Positions 1-8,803 are shown, counted from the stretch's first letter. The stretch: DNA of 64,000 nucleotides from Neorhizobium galegae (GCF_017877135.1 NZ_JAGIPH010000004.1:124001-188000); one strand, 5' to 3'. The notes: generated by a model not told the origin, from the sequence alone. Program-made: numbers and translations.

Positions 1-26
1 GCGCGGGTTTCAAGGGCGGGTGTCAT
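1..26 (-). CDS. livG: Branched-chain amino acid-type ABC transporter ATP-binding protein (LivG), first codons only
   Basis: Only the first eight or so codons are inside the window (reading MTPALETR). The ATG overlaps the TGA of the LivM gene by four bases (ATGA), the usual translational coupling in liv operons. The identity as LivG rests on gene order only (substrate-binding protein, LivH, LivM, then LivG and LivF), because no ATPase motif lies in the visible part. Confidence 0.6.
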
Positions 27-1054
27 GCCTCCTCCTTCGCAAGGGGTGCTGCACTGGGCGCCGCGCGACCGGTTTTCGTCCTTACCCATGCCGTCAGGCG
101 GGCGGGGTTGATGCGATCGCGTCCGACAAGCACAAGCGCAACCAGAACGAGCCCGATCCAGAACATCCAGTATTGCGGTGTGACGACCGACAGCCAGGCA
201 CGCAGCACCGTAAAGATCACCGCGCCGATCACGCCGCCATAGAGGTAGCCGACGCCGCCCAGGACCAGAACCAGCAGCACGTCGGCCGAGCGGTGAAAGG
301 CCAGCACATCCGGCGAGACGAAACTGGTGGTCTGCGTGAGGAGCGCACCGGCAAAGCCGGCATAGACGGCTGAGAGCGTGTAGATGACGACGATGCGGCG
401 ATTGGGCGAAATGCCGAGCATGGCGGCGCGGCGGCTGTTGCGCTTGATGGCCTTCAGCGACAGGCCGAAGGGCGCATGGACGATGCGGCGCGCGATGACC
501 AGCGCGGCAAACAGCACGGTGAGGCAATAGAGATAGCCAGTCTGCCCGAACAGGTCGAATTCGAACAGGCCGGCAATCGGATCGATCAGGATACCGCTCA
601 GCCCATCGGCGCCACCGGTCAGCCAGGCTGCCTGGTTTGCCGCTTCCGAGATGAGCATGCTGACGCCGAAGGTCGTCATCAGCTTGGTGAGGTCGCTGCC
701 CCGCAGCACCAGATAGCTGGTGGCAAGGCCGAGCAGACCGGCAATCGCACCCGACAGGATAAGGCCGGTGAGCGGTTCTGCGGTGAGATGCAGGCTGAGG
801 AGGCCCGCCGCATAGGCTCCGACGCCAAAGAAGGCGGCGTGGCCGAGCGACAGGATGCCGGCATAGCCGACGATCAGATCGAGGGACATGGCAAAGAGGG
901 CGAGAATGGCGATCTCGCTCAGCAGCAATTGTTGCGATGGAAGCGCGAAGGCAGCGCCAAGCGCCAGGATCCAGAAGCCATATTCCAACGGCTTCCAGCG
1001 GGCCTTGCGGCGAAGGAAGGCGCTGGCGAGCGCCTGTCGGGGCAGCGGGCTCAT
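23..1054 (-). CDS. livM: Liv-type ABC transporter inner-membrane permease (LivM family)
   Basis: A 343-residue polytopic membrane protein of the LivM family, one half of the membrane channel of a type I importer for branched-chain amino acids or related amides and organic acids. After a basic cytoplasmic N terminus come about eight to ten hydrophobic segments. The family signature GYAGILSLGHAAFFGVGAYA is at residues 63-82, and the cytoplasmic coupling segment KAIKRNSRRAAMLG is at 201-214. The start has a GGGAGG ribosome binding site and overlaps the LivH stop by four bases. The substrate cannot be told from the permease. The family is clear. Confidence 0.9.
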   Translation of the reverse strand: MSPLPRQALASAFLRRKARWKPLEYGFWILALGAAFALPSQQLLLSEIAILALFAMSLDLIVGYAGILSLGHAAFFGVGAYAAGLLSLHLTAEPLTGLILSGAIAGLLGLATSYLVLRGSDLTKLMTTFGVSMLISEAANQAAWLTGGADGLSGILIDPIAGLFEFDLFGQTGYLYCLTVLFAALVIARRIVHAPFGLSLKAIKRNSRRAAMLGISPNRRIVVIYTLSAVYAGFAGALLTQTTSFVSPDVLAFHRSADVLLVLVLGGVGYLYGGVIGAVIFTVLRAWLSVVTPQYWMFWIGLVLVALVLVGRDRINPARLTAWVRTKTGRAAPSAAPLAKEEA

Positions 1055-1911
1055 CGTCCTCCCTCCCGGAAAAACAGCCCGTTGGGGCGCAGGATGAGAA
1101 AGGCGATCATCACCGCATAGATGATGAAGGCCCCGAGCGAAGGAAGATAATATTTGCCCGCCACATCGGCGATGCCGAGCAAAAGGGCAGCCAGAAACGG
1201 CCCGGTGATGGAGGAGGTGCCGCCGATCGTCACCACGATCATGAAATAGATGAGGTATTTCAACGGGAAGTTCGGATCGAGCCCGAGCAGTTCCACGCCG
1301 AGCGCACCGCCCAATCCGGCAAGGCCCGAACCAAGCGCGAAGGTGAGCACGAAGATCACCGATACATTGATGCCAAGCCCGCGCGCTACCCGCCCATCAT
1401 CCACGGCCGCGCGCAACTGGCTGCCGATGCGGGTGCGGGTAAGCGTCGTTTGCAGCGCAATGGTCAGCAGCGCGCACAAAACGATGATGAAAAGCCGGTA
1501 GCGGCCGATATCGGCGCCGAGCAGGTTGAAGCGTCCGGAGAGCTCTGGCGGCAGCGAGATCAGCTGTTGCTGTCCGCCCATGAAAAAATCCACGCCCGCC
1601 ACGGCCATGAAGACGAGGCCGATGGAAAACAGCACCTGGTCGAGATGGGATGCGGCATAGAGCCGTCGATAAAGCGTCACTTCCAGCACAGCACCCAGCG
1701 CGGCCGAAAACAGGAAGGCCGCGGGAAGGCACCAGTAGAAGGAGATGCCATAGCGGTTCATCAGCACCACGGTCACGTAACCGCCCGCCATGGCAAAGGC
1801 GCCGTGGGCAAGATTGACGAAGTTCATAAGGCCGAGCGTCACGGCAAGCCCGCAGGCGAGAACGAAAAGCAGCATGCCATAGGCAATGCCGTCGAACAGG
1901 ATTGTCAGCAT
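1051..1911 (-). CDS. livH: Liv-type ABC transporter inner-membrane permease (LivH family)
   Basis: A 286-residue LivH-family permease that pairs with the downstream LivM. The family signature GLMNFVNLAHGAFAMAGGYV is at residues 27-46, followed by about seven hydrophobic helices. The ATG follows GGGAGGAACG, a strong ribosome binding site. About 256 bases separate it from the upstream substrate-binding gene, and that gap holds a strong hairpin (1972-1997). LivH and LivM are probably translated from a processed or attenuated part of the same transcript. The transported compound is unknown. Confidence 0.9.
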   Translation of the reverse strand: MLTILFDGIAYGMLLFVLACGLAVTLGLMNFVNLAHGAFAMAGGYVTVVLMNRYGISFYWCLPAAFLFSAALGAVLEVTLYRRLYAASHLDQVLFSIGLVFMAVAGVDFFMGGQQQLISLPPELSGRFNLLGADIGRYRLFIIVLCALLTIALQTTLTRTRIGSQLRAAVDDGRVARGLGINVSVIFVLTFALGSGLAGLGGALGVELLGLDPNFPLKYLIYFMIVVTIGGTSSITGPFLAALLLGIADVAGKYYLPSLGAFIIYAVMIAFLILRPNGLFFREGGR

Positions 1912-1971
1912 CGTTCCTCCCGGGGATGGCGGGGAATGACAGAAAGCGGGTCAGGCGCAGGCGTGTGGTGG

Positions 1972-1997
1972 GTGCCGGAACGCGCACGTTCCGGCAC
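1972..1997 (-). terminator. Intercistronic hairpin between the substrate-binding gene and livH
   Basis: A perfect 10-bp inverted repeat, GTGCCGGAAC with GTTCCGGCAC, around a six-base loop. It lies downstream of the substrate-binding gene and upstream of livH on the same strand. No T-run follows, so it is more likely an mRNA-stabilising or attenuating element than a full terminator. Such hairpins commonly let the binding protein be made in excess over the permease. The role is inferred; the repeat is seen. Confidence 0.55.
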
Positions 1998-2167
1998 ACC
2001 GGTCGATGGCTGCATCATCTTTGCCGATGCTGACGGCTTGCCTCATCCAGCCACTGGCTGGAAAGGAGGGCCAACCGGCAGGCATCAGCCACTTCCTCCG
2101 CATCACGGATTCGATGCAGCGGAGACATGCGCCGCACTGGCAGAGCGCAGCCGGCGCACGCTTCCCA

Positions 2168-3337
2168 TCACGGCGTATTCGGGTCGCGCACCTTCGGGAA
2201 GGTGGCGAATTCGACGTTATAAAGCTCGCCATCCACCTTCTTGACCTCGCGCATGTAGATGTCCTGCACGATGTCGCGGGTTTTCGCATCGATGGTGATC
2301 GGCCCGCGCGGGCTTGTCCAGGCCATGCCCTTCATGGCCTCTACCAGCTTGGTGCCGTCGGTATCGCCATTGGTCTTCTTCAGCGCCGCATAGGCGAGCG
2401 CCATGGCATCATAGCCGCCGACGGACATGAAGTTCGGCCGCATATTGTTGTTGGCCTTGCGGACCTCGGCCACGAACGCCTTGTTTTCCGCGCTGTCGTG
2501 GTTGGCGGAATAGAAATGGCCGGTGATGACGCCAAGCGCTGCATCGCCCATGCCGTTCAGGAGATCGTCGTCGGTCACGTCGCCGGTTGCGATCAGCTTG
2601 ATGCCAGCATCGCGAAGGCCGCGCTCGACGAACTGCTTCATGAAGATGGAGCCGACGCCGGAGGGCACGAAGACGAAGACGGCATCCGGCTTGGTGTCGC
2701 GCACGCGCTGCAGGAAGGGCGCAAAATCCGGGTTCTGCAGGGGCACGCGCACCGCCTCCAGAATCTCTCCGCCATCCTTCTTGAACTGGTCGGTGAAACC
2801 CTTTTCGATATCGATGCCGGGGCCGTAATCGGAAACCAGCGTCACGACGCGCTTCAGCCCGTTCTTGGCCGCCCAGGTGGCAACCGGCACAGCCGATTGC
2901 GGGCCGGCCATGCTGGTGCGCACGAAATAATCCGATTTCTGTGTGATGATCGAGGTGGTCGCCGAGGTGATGATGGCGGGAACTTTGGCCTGCGCGAGCA
3001 CCGGTGCCACCGAAAGCGCAAGCGGCGTGAGGCCAAAGCCCATCAGCATCGAGGCGCCGTCCTTCACCACCAGTTCCTGGGCAATGCGCCGGGTCTGGTC
3101 GGCGGTGCCGGCATCATCGCGCAGCACCACCTCAACCTTCTTGCCGGCCACGGTATCACCGTTCAGCGCCATATAGGCCTTGACCCCGGCTTCTACCTGA
3201 CGCCCCGTCGAGGCGAAGGGGCCAGTCATCGGCAGCACGAGGCCGATCTTGACGGTTTCAGCGGCATAGGCATGCGAAAACAACAGGCTGCACAGGGCAG
3301 CACCTGTCATGAAAAGGCGTCTCGATACGGATGCCAT
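2168..3337 (-). CDS. Periplasmic substrate-binding protein of the Liv-type ABC importer
   Basis: A 389-residue precursor of the Leu/Ile/Val-binding-protein-like family (Peripla_BP_6). Residues 1-25 form a signal peptide with the twin-arginine-like motif SRRLFM at 5-10 and a likely cleavage site after AYA. The mature protein begins AETVKIGLVLPMTGPFASTG, the typical start of this fold. I chose the ATG at 3337 because GGGAGGAG lies just upstream and the signal peptide starts there; the open frame continues further upstream without protein-like sequence. It is the first gene of the operon with livH, livM and livG. The ligand could be an amino acid, amide or aromatic acid and cannot be read from sequence. 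Confidence 0.88.
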   Translation of the reverse strand: MASVSRRLFMTGAALCSLLFSHAYAAETVKIGLVLPMTGPFASTGRQVEAGVKAYMALNGDTVAGKKVEVVLRDDAGTADQTRRIAQELVVKDGASMLMGFGLTPLALSVAPVLAQAKVPAIITSATTSIITQKSDYFVRTSMAGPQSAVPVATWAAKNGLKRVVTLVSDYGPGIDIEKGFTDQFKKDGGEILEAVRVPLQNPDFAPFLQRVRDTKPDAVFVFVPSGVGSIFMKQFVERGLRDAGIKLIATGDVTDDDLLNGMGDAALGVITGHFYSANHDSAENKAFVAEVRKANNNMRPNFMSVGGYDAMALAYAALKKTNGDTDGTKLVEAMKGMAWTSPRGPITIDAKTRDIVQDIYMREVKKVDGELYNVEFATFPKVRDPNTP

Positions 3338-3452
3338 GTATACTCCTCCCAGAGTTTTGATCCCGCGACAGGTCCACTCCCATGAACCCGATGAATGCTC
3401 TGCGCATGTTTTCGCTGCGGCATCCAAGTCTCCTCCTCGAGCCGCGTTCAAT

Positions 3453-3481
3453 AATGTATACACCAAATCTGCGAAGAACAA
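3453..3481 (-). promoter_or_regulatory. Putative promoter of the Liv-type operon with an overlapping TGTATACA operator
   Basis: On the minus strand TTGTTC (3476-3481) and TACATT (3453-3458) are separated by 17 bases, a fair sigma-70 match. The perfect palindrome TGTATACA (3455-3462) overlaps the -10 element. A near copy, TGTATACT, covers 3337-3344 at the start codon of the substrate-binding gene. GntR-family regulators often bind sites built around GTATAC, so this is a candidate operator. No such regulator gene is adjacent. The assignment is by eye. Confidence 0.35.
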
Positions 3482-3609
3482 GCGACTCCTTGCGGCTGGC
3501 GAGGCATGACGCAATCGCTGCGGGCTCTCCGCACTGTCCTTTGCAGCTTTGCCTTTGCGCGATGCGCACAGCCTTGTTATGTGCAGAAGATTGTGTGGGG
3601 AGCGCAAAA

Positions 3610-3993
3610 ATGTCCGAACCTCTTCGGCATCAAAGACAACGCGGGCTTGGCCATGTTCTGGCGGCTGCGCGGTATTCGCTGGGCGGTGCGCGCCGGCTGT
3701 TCGGTGAAACGGCCTTTCGCCATGAATGCGCGGTGTTTTTCGCCATCAGCTGTGTCTACGTGCTGGTCGGTGCTGCATTCACCACGTATCTGGCAGCATT
3801 CGTGTTGTTCCTGGTGCTGGTTGCGGTGGAGGCGCTGAACACGGCGGTGGAGGAAATCGTCGATCGGGTGTCGCCCGAATTTTCGCTCGCCGCGCGCCAC
3901 GCCAAGGATCTCGGCTCCTTTGCCGTGTTCTGCCTGCTTCTGGCAAACGGCATCCTTTTCCTGCACACGCTGTACAGTGCCGCCTTTCCTTAA
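3610..3993 (+). CDS. dgkA: Diacylglycerol kinase (DgkA family)
   Basis: A 127-residue integral membrane kinase that phosphorylates diacylglycerol to phosphatidic acid, recycling lipid left over from periplasmic glucan or exopolysaccharide modification. The N-terminal amphipathic helix carries FRHE, matching the Glu28 region of the E. coli enzyme. The hallmark EALNTAVEEIVD, with the catalytic Glu and Asn residues, precedes the last two of three transmembrane helices. The length is normal for the family (about 120). I chose the ATG at 3610, preceded by GGGGAG, rather than upstream in-frame starts. It is monocistronic and converges with the NAGGN operon. Confidence 0.9.
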   Translation: MSEPLRHQRQRGLGHVLAAARYSLGGARRLFGETAFRHECAVFFAISCVYVLVGAAFTTYLAAFVLFLVLVAVEALNTAVEEIVDRVSPEFSLAARHAKDLGSFAVFCLLLANGILFLHTLYSAAFP

Positions 3994-4009
3994 ACCTTGC
4001 GGGCTGCCG

Positions 4010-5212
4010 TCAGGCGGGCTTGGGCCTTGACCAGCTGGCCAAGGGCTGCTGCTGTTCCGGCGCGCGTCCGCCGTCTGCCGGAACCTGCACCAGTTGTTCC
4101 GCCTCGTCCGTCGGCTGGGTGGTAAAGCCCTTCGGGCTGGAAATTTCCTCGGCATCACGATCGATGTTCACCGGGCTCACGGCAAAGGCGGACACCAGCC
4201 TTGCGACGCTTGTGAGCGCGTGGGTATGGATGCGCTCATAGCCGTGCGAGGCATCGACCCCGAAGGCGGCAAGCGCCGTGCGGATATCGTGGCCTGCCTC
4301 AAGCGCGGAAGCCGAATCCGACCGGTAATAACGAAAGACATCCTTCTGGTAGGGGATGTCGTTTTCGATGCACAGATCCACCAGCTTGCGCGTCAGGTGA
4401 TAATCGAATGGACCGGTCTGGTCGGCCATGGCGATGGTGACGCCGAATTCCGATGAATTCTGCCCCGGTGCTGTGGTGCCGTTGTCGATGGTCAGCATCG
4501 AGGCGATCTCGGAGGACAGGATGGAGGAGGCGCCGACCCCAACCTCTTCGGCAATGGTGAACAGCCAATGCGTATCGACGGGCGTGCGCGCGCCCGTCCG
4601 TTCCAGCGCCTCGATGGCGGCAAGACAGATGGCAACGCCTGCCTTGTCGTCCAGATGGCGAGAATTGATAAAGCCGTTGTCGAGGAATTCGGTGCCGGTA
4701 TCGATGGCGACCGTATCGCCCACATCGATGCCGAGCCCGCGTGTCTGCGCCGCAGAGCCGGTGATGGCATCGATGCGCATCTCCACATGCGCCCAGCCGA
4801 CAGGTGCGGTGTCCACTTCGTCATTGAAAGTGTGGCCGGAGGCCTTCAGCGGCAGGATCGTGCCGCGAAAGGTGCCGTGATAGCTGTAGATGGTGACCCG
4901 TGCGCCCTCGGCAAAGCGGGCGGACCAATGACCGATCGGCACCAGTTCCAGCCGGCCATTCTCCTTGATGGCCTTCACCTGCGCACCGAGTGTGTCGACA
5001 TGGGAAACGATGGCGCGCGCACCCTTTCGCCGGCTACCCTGGCGCACGGCGCGGATCGCGCCGCGCCGCGTCAGTTCCGGTGTCAGCCCCAGCCGTTCCA
5101 GTTCCTGCGAGCAGTAGCGCACAACCTGATCCGTATAGCCGGTCGGGCTGTCGATCGACAGCAGTGCCTTGAGCTGCGAAAGCAGATAGTCCTCGTCGAT
5201 ATCGATGGTCAT
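4010..5212 (-). CDS. M42-type metallopeptidase of the NAGGN osmoprotectant cluster
   Basis: A 400-residue M42/M20-type metallohydrolase. Metal-binding residues are visible: HVD at 71-73, HLDDKAG at 186-192 and the catalytic pair EE at 222-223 in AEEVGVGASS. It starts four bases after the stop of the synthetase gene, so the two are co-translated. This subfamily is a recurrent third gene of N-acetylglutaminylglutamine amide clusters. Its role is not established; processing or turnover of the dipeptide osmolyte, or supply of precursors, are both reasonable. I chose the ATG at 5212 because the upstream in-frame sequence is the overlapping end of the synthetase gene. Confidence 0.85.
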   Translation of the reverse strand: MTIDIDEDYLLSQLKALLSIDSPTGYTDQVVRYCSQELERLGLTPELTRRGAIRAVRQGSRRKGARAIVSHVDTLGAQVKAIKENGRLELVPIGHWSARFAEGARVTIYSYHGTFRGTILPLKASGHTFNDEVDTAPVGWAHVEMRIDAITGSAAQTRGLGIDVGDTVAIDTGTEFLDNGFINSRHLDDKAGVAICLAAIEALERTGARTPVDTHWLFTIAEEVGVGASSILSSEIASMLTIDNGTTAPGQNSSEFGVTIAMADQTGPFDYHLTRKLVDLCIENDIPYQKDVFRYYRSDSASALEAGHDIRTALAAFGVDASHGYERIHTHALTSVARLVSAFAVSPVNIDRDAEEISSPKGFTTQPTDEAEQLVQVPADGGRAPEQQQPLASWSRPKPA

Positions 5213-5216
5213 GCCG

Positions 5217-7025
5217 TTACATTTTCCCCAGCGCATTGCGGGCCGAACGGTGGCCCGAAAGCGGGAAGAGCAGATCGAGAAAGCGGGCCGCCGTCGGCTG
5301 CGGCTCGTGGTTGGCAAGCCCCGGGCGCTCGTTCGCTTCGATGAACACGTAGTCCGGCTCGGTCGGGGCCTTCACCATGAAATCGATGCCGACGACCGGG
5401 ATGTCGATGGCACGGGCAGCCTTGATGGCTGCCTCCACCAGGCGCGGATGGACAATCGCCGTCACGTCGTGGATGGAGCCGCCGGTGTGAAGGTTTGCAG
5501 CCTTGCGCACCACCACGTCGCGGCCTTCTTCCAGAACATCGTCCAGCGTCAGATCCGACATCTGCAGGCAGCGTTCGGTTTCGGCATCGACCGGGATCGT
5601 GCTTTCACCGCCGGTGGCGGCAGCCCTTCGCCGCGACAGCGTTTCGATGAGCTGGCGCACGGTCTGGCGCCCATCGCCCACCACATGCGGCGGGCGGCGG
5701 ATGGCGGCGGCCACCAGCTTGAAATCGATGACCACGAGACGCAGATCCTCACCCTCGAAACAGGCTTCGATCAACACGCGGTCGCACACCTCGCGGGCAG
5801 CCACAATGGCCCTTTGCACCTCGTCGAGCGTCGAAAGTCCGACGGCCACCGCACGACCCTGTTCGCCGCGGGCGGGCTTGACCACCACCCGGCCATGCTT
5901 TTCCAGGAACGCAACGAGCGCCTCTTCGTCACCTTCGGCCGTCATCTGTTCCGGCACGACAAGGCCGGCACGGTCCACGACGCGTCGGGTCACCGCCTTG
6001 TCGTCGCAGATCGACATCGCCACGCCCGATGTCAGGTCGCTGAGGCTCTCCCGGCAATGGACGGTGCGGCCGCCATTCGACAGCCGGAAGAAGCCGCCTT
6101 CGGCATCGGTAATTTCCACATGCACGCCGCGCCGGCGCGCTTCGTCGACGATCAGCCGGGCATAGGGGTTCAGCGCATCATAGGCTTCGAGCGGTCGGGC
6201 ATAGAGGCGCTCATTGATGGAGTTCTTGCGCTTGACGGAAAAGGCCGGAATGCGCCGAAAGCCAAGTTTCTCGTAGAGCGCGATCGCCTGCTCGTTGTCG
6301 TGCAGCACGGAGAGATCCATGAAGCCGGCGCCGCGCGCCTTGAAATGCTCGGCGAGCCTGCGAACCAGCGTTTCGCCGATGCCGGCATGACGCGCCTGCG
6401 GATCGACGGCCAGACACCAGAGCGAAGACCCCTGTTCGGGATCGGCAAAGGCGCGCGTGTGGTCAATGCCGGTCACGGTGCCGATCACCTCGCCGGTCGT
6501 CTCATCTTCCGCAACCAGATAGGTGATGGCCCGGTTGTCGCGGTTCGACCAGAAGAAGTCCGGCCGCACCTCCACCATGCCGCGGGCGGAATAGATGCGG
6601 TTGACGGCGCGGGCATCTGCTTCGGATGACAGGCGCCTGACGGAAAATCCGCGCGGCTGGCGCCGGCCGGAACGATAGGTGGCAAGATCGAGCCGGAAGG
6701 TATGCGACGGATCGAGAAAGATCTCCTGCGGTGCCTGTGCCAGCAGCACATGCGGCTCATGCACATAGATGGCGATGTCGCGGTGTTCCGGCGCTTCCTC
6801 GCGCAGCGCCGAGACGAGTTTCCCGGCATCATCGAAGGTCTGGGCGAAGATCAGCCGGCCCCAACCGCAATCCAGAACAGCGGATGCATCCGCGACTGCC
6901 TTGTCCGGATGCCCGATGTGGCCCGTCCGCTGCAGGGATTCGATGCGCTTGCGTTTCAGCCGGTGTGCGACTGCCTTGTCGCTGCGCACGCGCTGGCTGC
7001 GCTCGCTTGTCTTGTTGCTTGTCAT
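5217..7025 (-). CDS. ngg: N-acetylglutaminylglutamine synthetase (GNAT plus ATP-grasp)
   Basis: A 602-residue two-domain enzyme making the dipeptide N-acetylglutaminylglutamine, the precursor of the osmolyte NAGGN. A GNAT acetyltransferase domain covers roughly residues 116-270, with its acetyl-CoA loop near AVDPQARHAGIGETL (206-220). An ATP-grasp ligase domain similar to cyanophycin synthetase fills about 300-590, with VVVKPARGEQGRAVAVG and VVGIDFMV characteristic. The basic N terminus is typical of this family. The ATG at 7025, with AAGGGG upstream, lies two bases after the asnO stop. The cytosolic product accumulates under osmotic stress in known cases (S. meliloti, Pseudomonas). Confidence 0.9.
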   Translation of the reverse strand: MTSNKTSERSQRVRSDKAVAHRLKRKRIESLQRTGHIGHPDKAVADASAVLDCGWGRLIFAQTFDDAGKLVSALREEAPEHRDIAIYVHEPHVLLAQAPQEIFLDPSHTFRLDLATYRSGRRQPRGFSVRRLSSEADARAVNRIYSARGMVEVRPDFFWSNRDNRAITYLVAEDETTGEVIGTVTGIDHTRAFADPEQGSSLWCLAVDPQARHAGIGETLVRRLAEHFKARGAGFMDLSVLHDNEQAIALYEKLGFRRIPAFSVKRKNSINERLYARPLEAYDALNPYARLIVDEARRRGVHVEITDAEGGFFRLSNGGRTVHCRESLSDLTSGVAMSICDDKAVTRRVVDRAGLVVPEQMTAEGDEEALVAFLEKHGRVVVKPARGEQGRAVAVGLSTLDEVQRAIVAAREVCDRVLIEACFEGEDLRLVVIDFKLVAAAIRRPPHVVGDGRQTVRQLIETLSRRRAAATGGESTIPVDAETERCLQMSDLTLDDVLEEGRDVVVRKAANLHTGGSIHDVTAIVHPRLVEAAIKAARAIDIPVVGIDFMVKAPTEPDYVFIEANERPGLANHEPQPTAARFLDLLFPLSGHRSARNALGKM

Positions 7026-7027
7026 CC

Positions 7028-8803
7028 TCAGACCCCTTGCGCCTGCAGCCACATTTCCAGAAGTCCCGCCTGCCAGAGTTCCGAGCCCTGCAGCGGTGTG
7101 ATGTGTTCTGACGGTGCGTCGAACAGCTGGTTCAGATAGCGTTCCTGAAAGATGCCGCGTTCGCGGGCGGCCTGCGACGTGAGCGCATCGCGCACCATAT
7201 CAAGATAGGGGCCGTCGACATATTTGAGCTGCGGAACGGGGAAATACCCCTTCTTGCGGTCGATCACCGCATGCGGAACCACAAGGCGCGCTGCATCCTT
7301 CAGCACGCCCTTGCCGCCGTCGTTCAGCTTGAATTCCGGCGGTATCTTGGCGGCAAGCTCGACAAGCTCATGGTCGAGGAAGGGCACGCGGGCTTCCAAC
7401 CCCCAGGCCATCGTCATGTTATCGACGCGCTTGACCGGGTCGTCCACCAGCATGACCTGGCTGTCGAGACGCAGGGCGGCATCGACGGGCGTATCGGCAT
7501 CGGCCTCAAGAAGATGGTGCGCGACAAGTTCGCGGCTCACATCGCTCGAAGCCATCCAGTCCGGGTTCAATTGCGTCTTCATCACCTCATGGCTGCGGTC
7601 GAAAAACACGCGGGCATAGTCGTTGACCACATCCGTCGAGGAGCCGAGCGGCGGATACCAGTGATAGCCGCCGAACACCTCGTCGGCGCCCTGGCCGGAC
7701 TGCACGACGCGGATATGCTTGGAAACCTCCTTGGCAAGCAGATAGAAGCCGACATTGTCATAGGAGACCATCGGTTCCGACATGGCCGAGATCACGCCGG
7801 GAAGCGCATCCATCAACTGCGCCGAGGGGACGAAGATCTTGTGATGGTCGGTGCCGAAATGCTGGGCGATCAGGTCTGAATAGACGAACTCGTCGCCCTT
7901 TTCGCCATTGGCTTCCTCGAAGCCGACGGAAAAGGTCATGAGGTCATTCTGGCCCTGTTCGGCGAGAAGCCCGGTGATGATGCTGGAATCGACGCCGCCC
8001 GACAGCAGCACGCCAACCGGCACATCGGCAACCGTGCGCCGCTTCACCGCAAGCCGCAAGGCATCCAGCACCATGTCGCGCCAGTCGTTGCGCGTCAGGC
8101 CTGCCATAGCGGGATCGCGCGTGTGCGGCGGATTCCAGTAGCGGGTGTCCACCTCGCGGCCATCGGCCTCGATGACGCGGATGGTTGCGGGCGGCAGCTT
8201 CTTCACGCCGTTCAAAATAGTGCGTGGCGGTGGCACAACCGCGTGAAAACTCATGTAGTGATGCAGTGCATCGCGGTCGATCGAGGTGTCGATATCACCC
8301 CCCTTGACCAGTGCCGGCAGCGACGAGGCAAATCTGATGGCACGGCCGACCTTTGCAAGGTAAAGCGGCTTGATGCCAAAGCGGTCGCGCGCCATCACCA
8401 CGCGGTCCGTATCGCGCTCATGGATGACGAAGGCGAACATGCCGTGGAAGCGGGTCACACAGTCCGTGCCCCAGGCGTGCCAGGCTTTCAGGATGATCTC
8501 GGTGTCGCCATGGGAGAAGAAGCGGTAGCCCTTGGCCTCCAGTTCGCGGCGCAGCTCCGGGTAATTGTAGATGCAGCCGTTGAAGGCGATCGTCAGGCCA
8601 AGTTCACCGTCCACCATGGGCTGGCGGGCCTTCTGGGAGAGATCGATGATCGAAAGCCGCCGGTGCGACAGGGCCGTCGATCCGTGGATTACCATTCCGG
8701 ACCCATCGGGCCCGCGCGGCGCGATCGCCTCCATCATCCGGGCCTGAACCATCGGGGAAGGCTGTTCCCCGTCGAACCGTATTTCTCCGCAAATCCCACA
8801 CAC
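7028..8803 (-). CDS. asnO: N-acetylglutaminylglutamine amidotransferase (asparagine synthase family)
   Basis: A 591-residue class II glutamine amidotransferase of the asparagine-synthase B family. It amidates N-acetylglutaminylglutamine to the osmoprotectant NAGGN. The start codon is GTG, giving MCGICGE, so the catalytic nucleophile is Cys2 after Met removal. The glutaminase domain covers about residues 2-210. The synthetase domain begins with the PP-loop VGVLLSGGVDSS. It is the first gene of a tight three-gene operon (asnO, ngg, M42 peptidase). No operator is obvious in the 159-base gap upstream. The GTG start is fixed because Cys must be residue 2. Confidence 0.92.
   Translation of the reverse strand: MCGICGEIRFDGEQPSPMVQARMMEAIAPRGPDGSGMVIHGSTALSHRRLSIIDLSQKARQPMVDGELGLTIAFNGCIYNYPELRRELEAKGYRFFSHGDTEIILKAWHAWGTDCVTRFHGMFAFVIHERDTDRVVMARDRFGIKPLYLAKVGRAIRFASSLPALVKGGDIDTSIDRDALHHYMSFHAVVPPPRTILNGVKKLPPATIRVIEADGREVDTRYWNPPHTRDPAMAGLTRNDWRDMVLDALRLAVKRRTVADVPVGVLLSGGVDSSIITGLLAEQGQNDLMTFSVGFEEANGEKGDEFVYSDLIAQHFGTDHHKIFVPSAQLMDALPGVISAMSEPMVSYDNVGFYLLAKEVSKHIRVVQSGQGADEVFGGYHWYPPLGSSTDVVNDYARVFFDRSHEVMKTQLNPDWMASSDVSRELVAHHLLEADADTPVDAALRLDSQVMLVDDPVKRVDNMTMAWGLEARVPFLDHELVELAAKIPPEFKLNDGGKGVLKDAARLVVPHAVIDRKKGYFPVPQLKYVDGPYLDMVRDALTSQAARERGIFQERYLNQLFDAPSEHITPLQGSELWQAGLLEMWLQAQGV

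Noticed and set aside
937..3385. Long plus-strand open frames (435 and 459 residues) opposite the Liv-type genes
   Set aside because: Their translations are Arg/His/Gly/Asp-rich without family motifs and mirror high-GC codons of the real genes on the other strand, which have clear motifs, signal peptide and ribosome binding sites.
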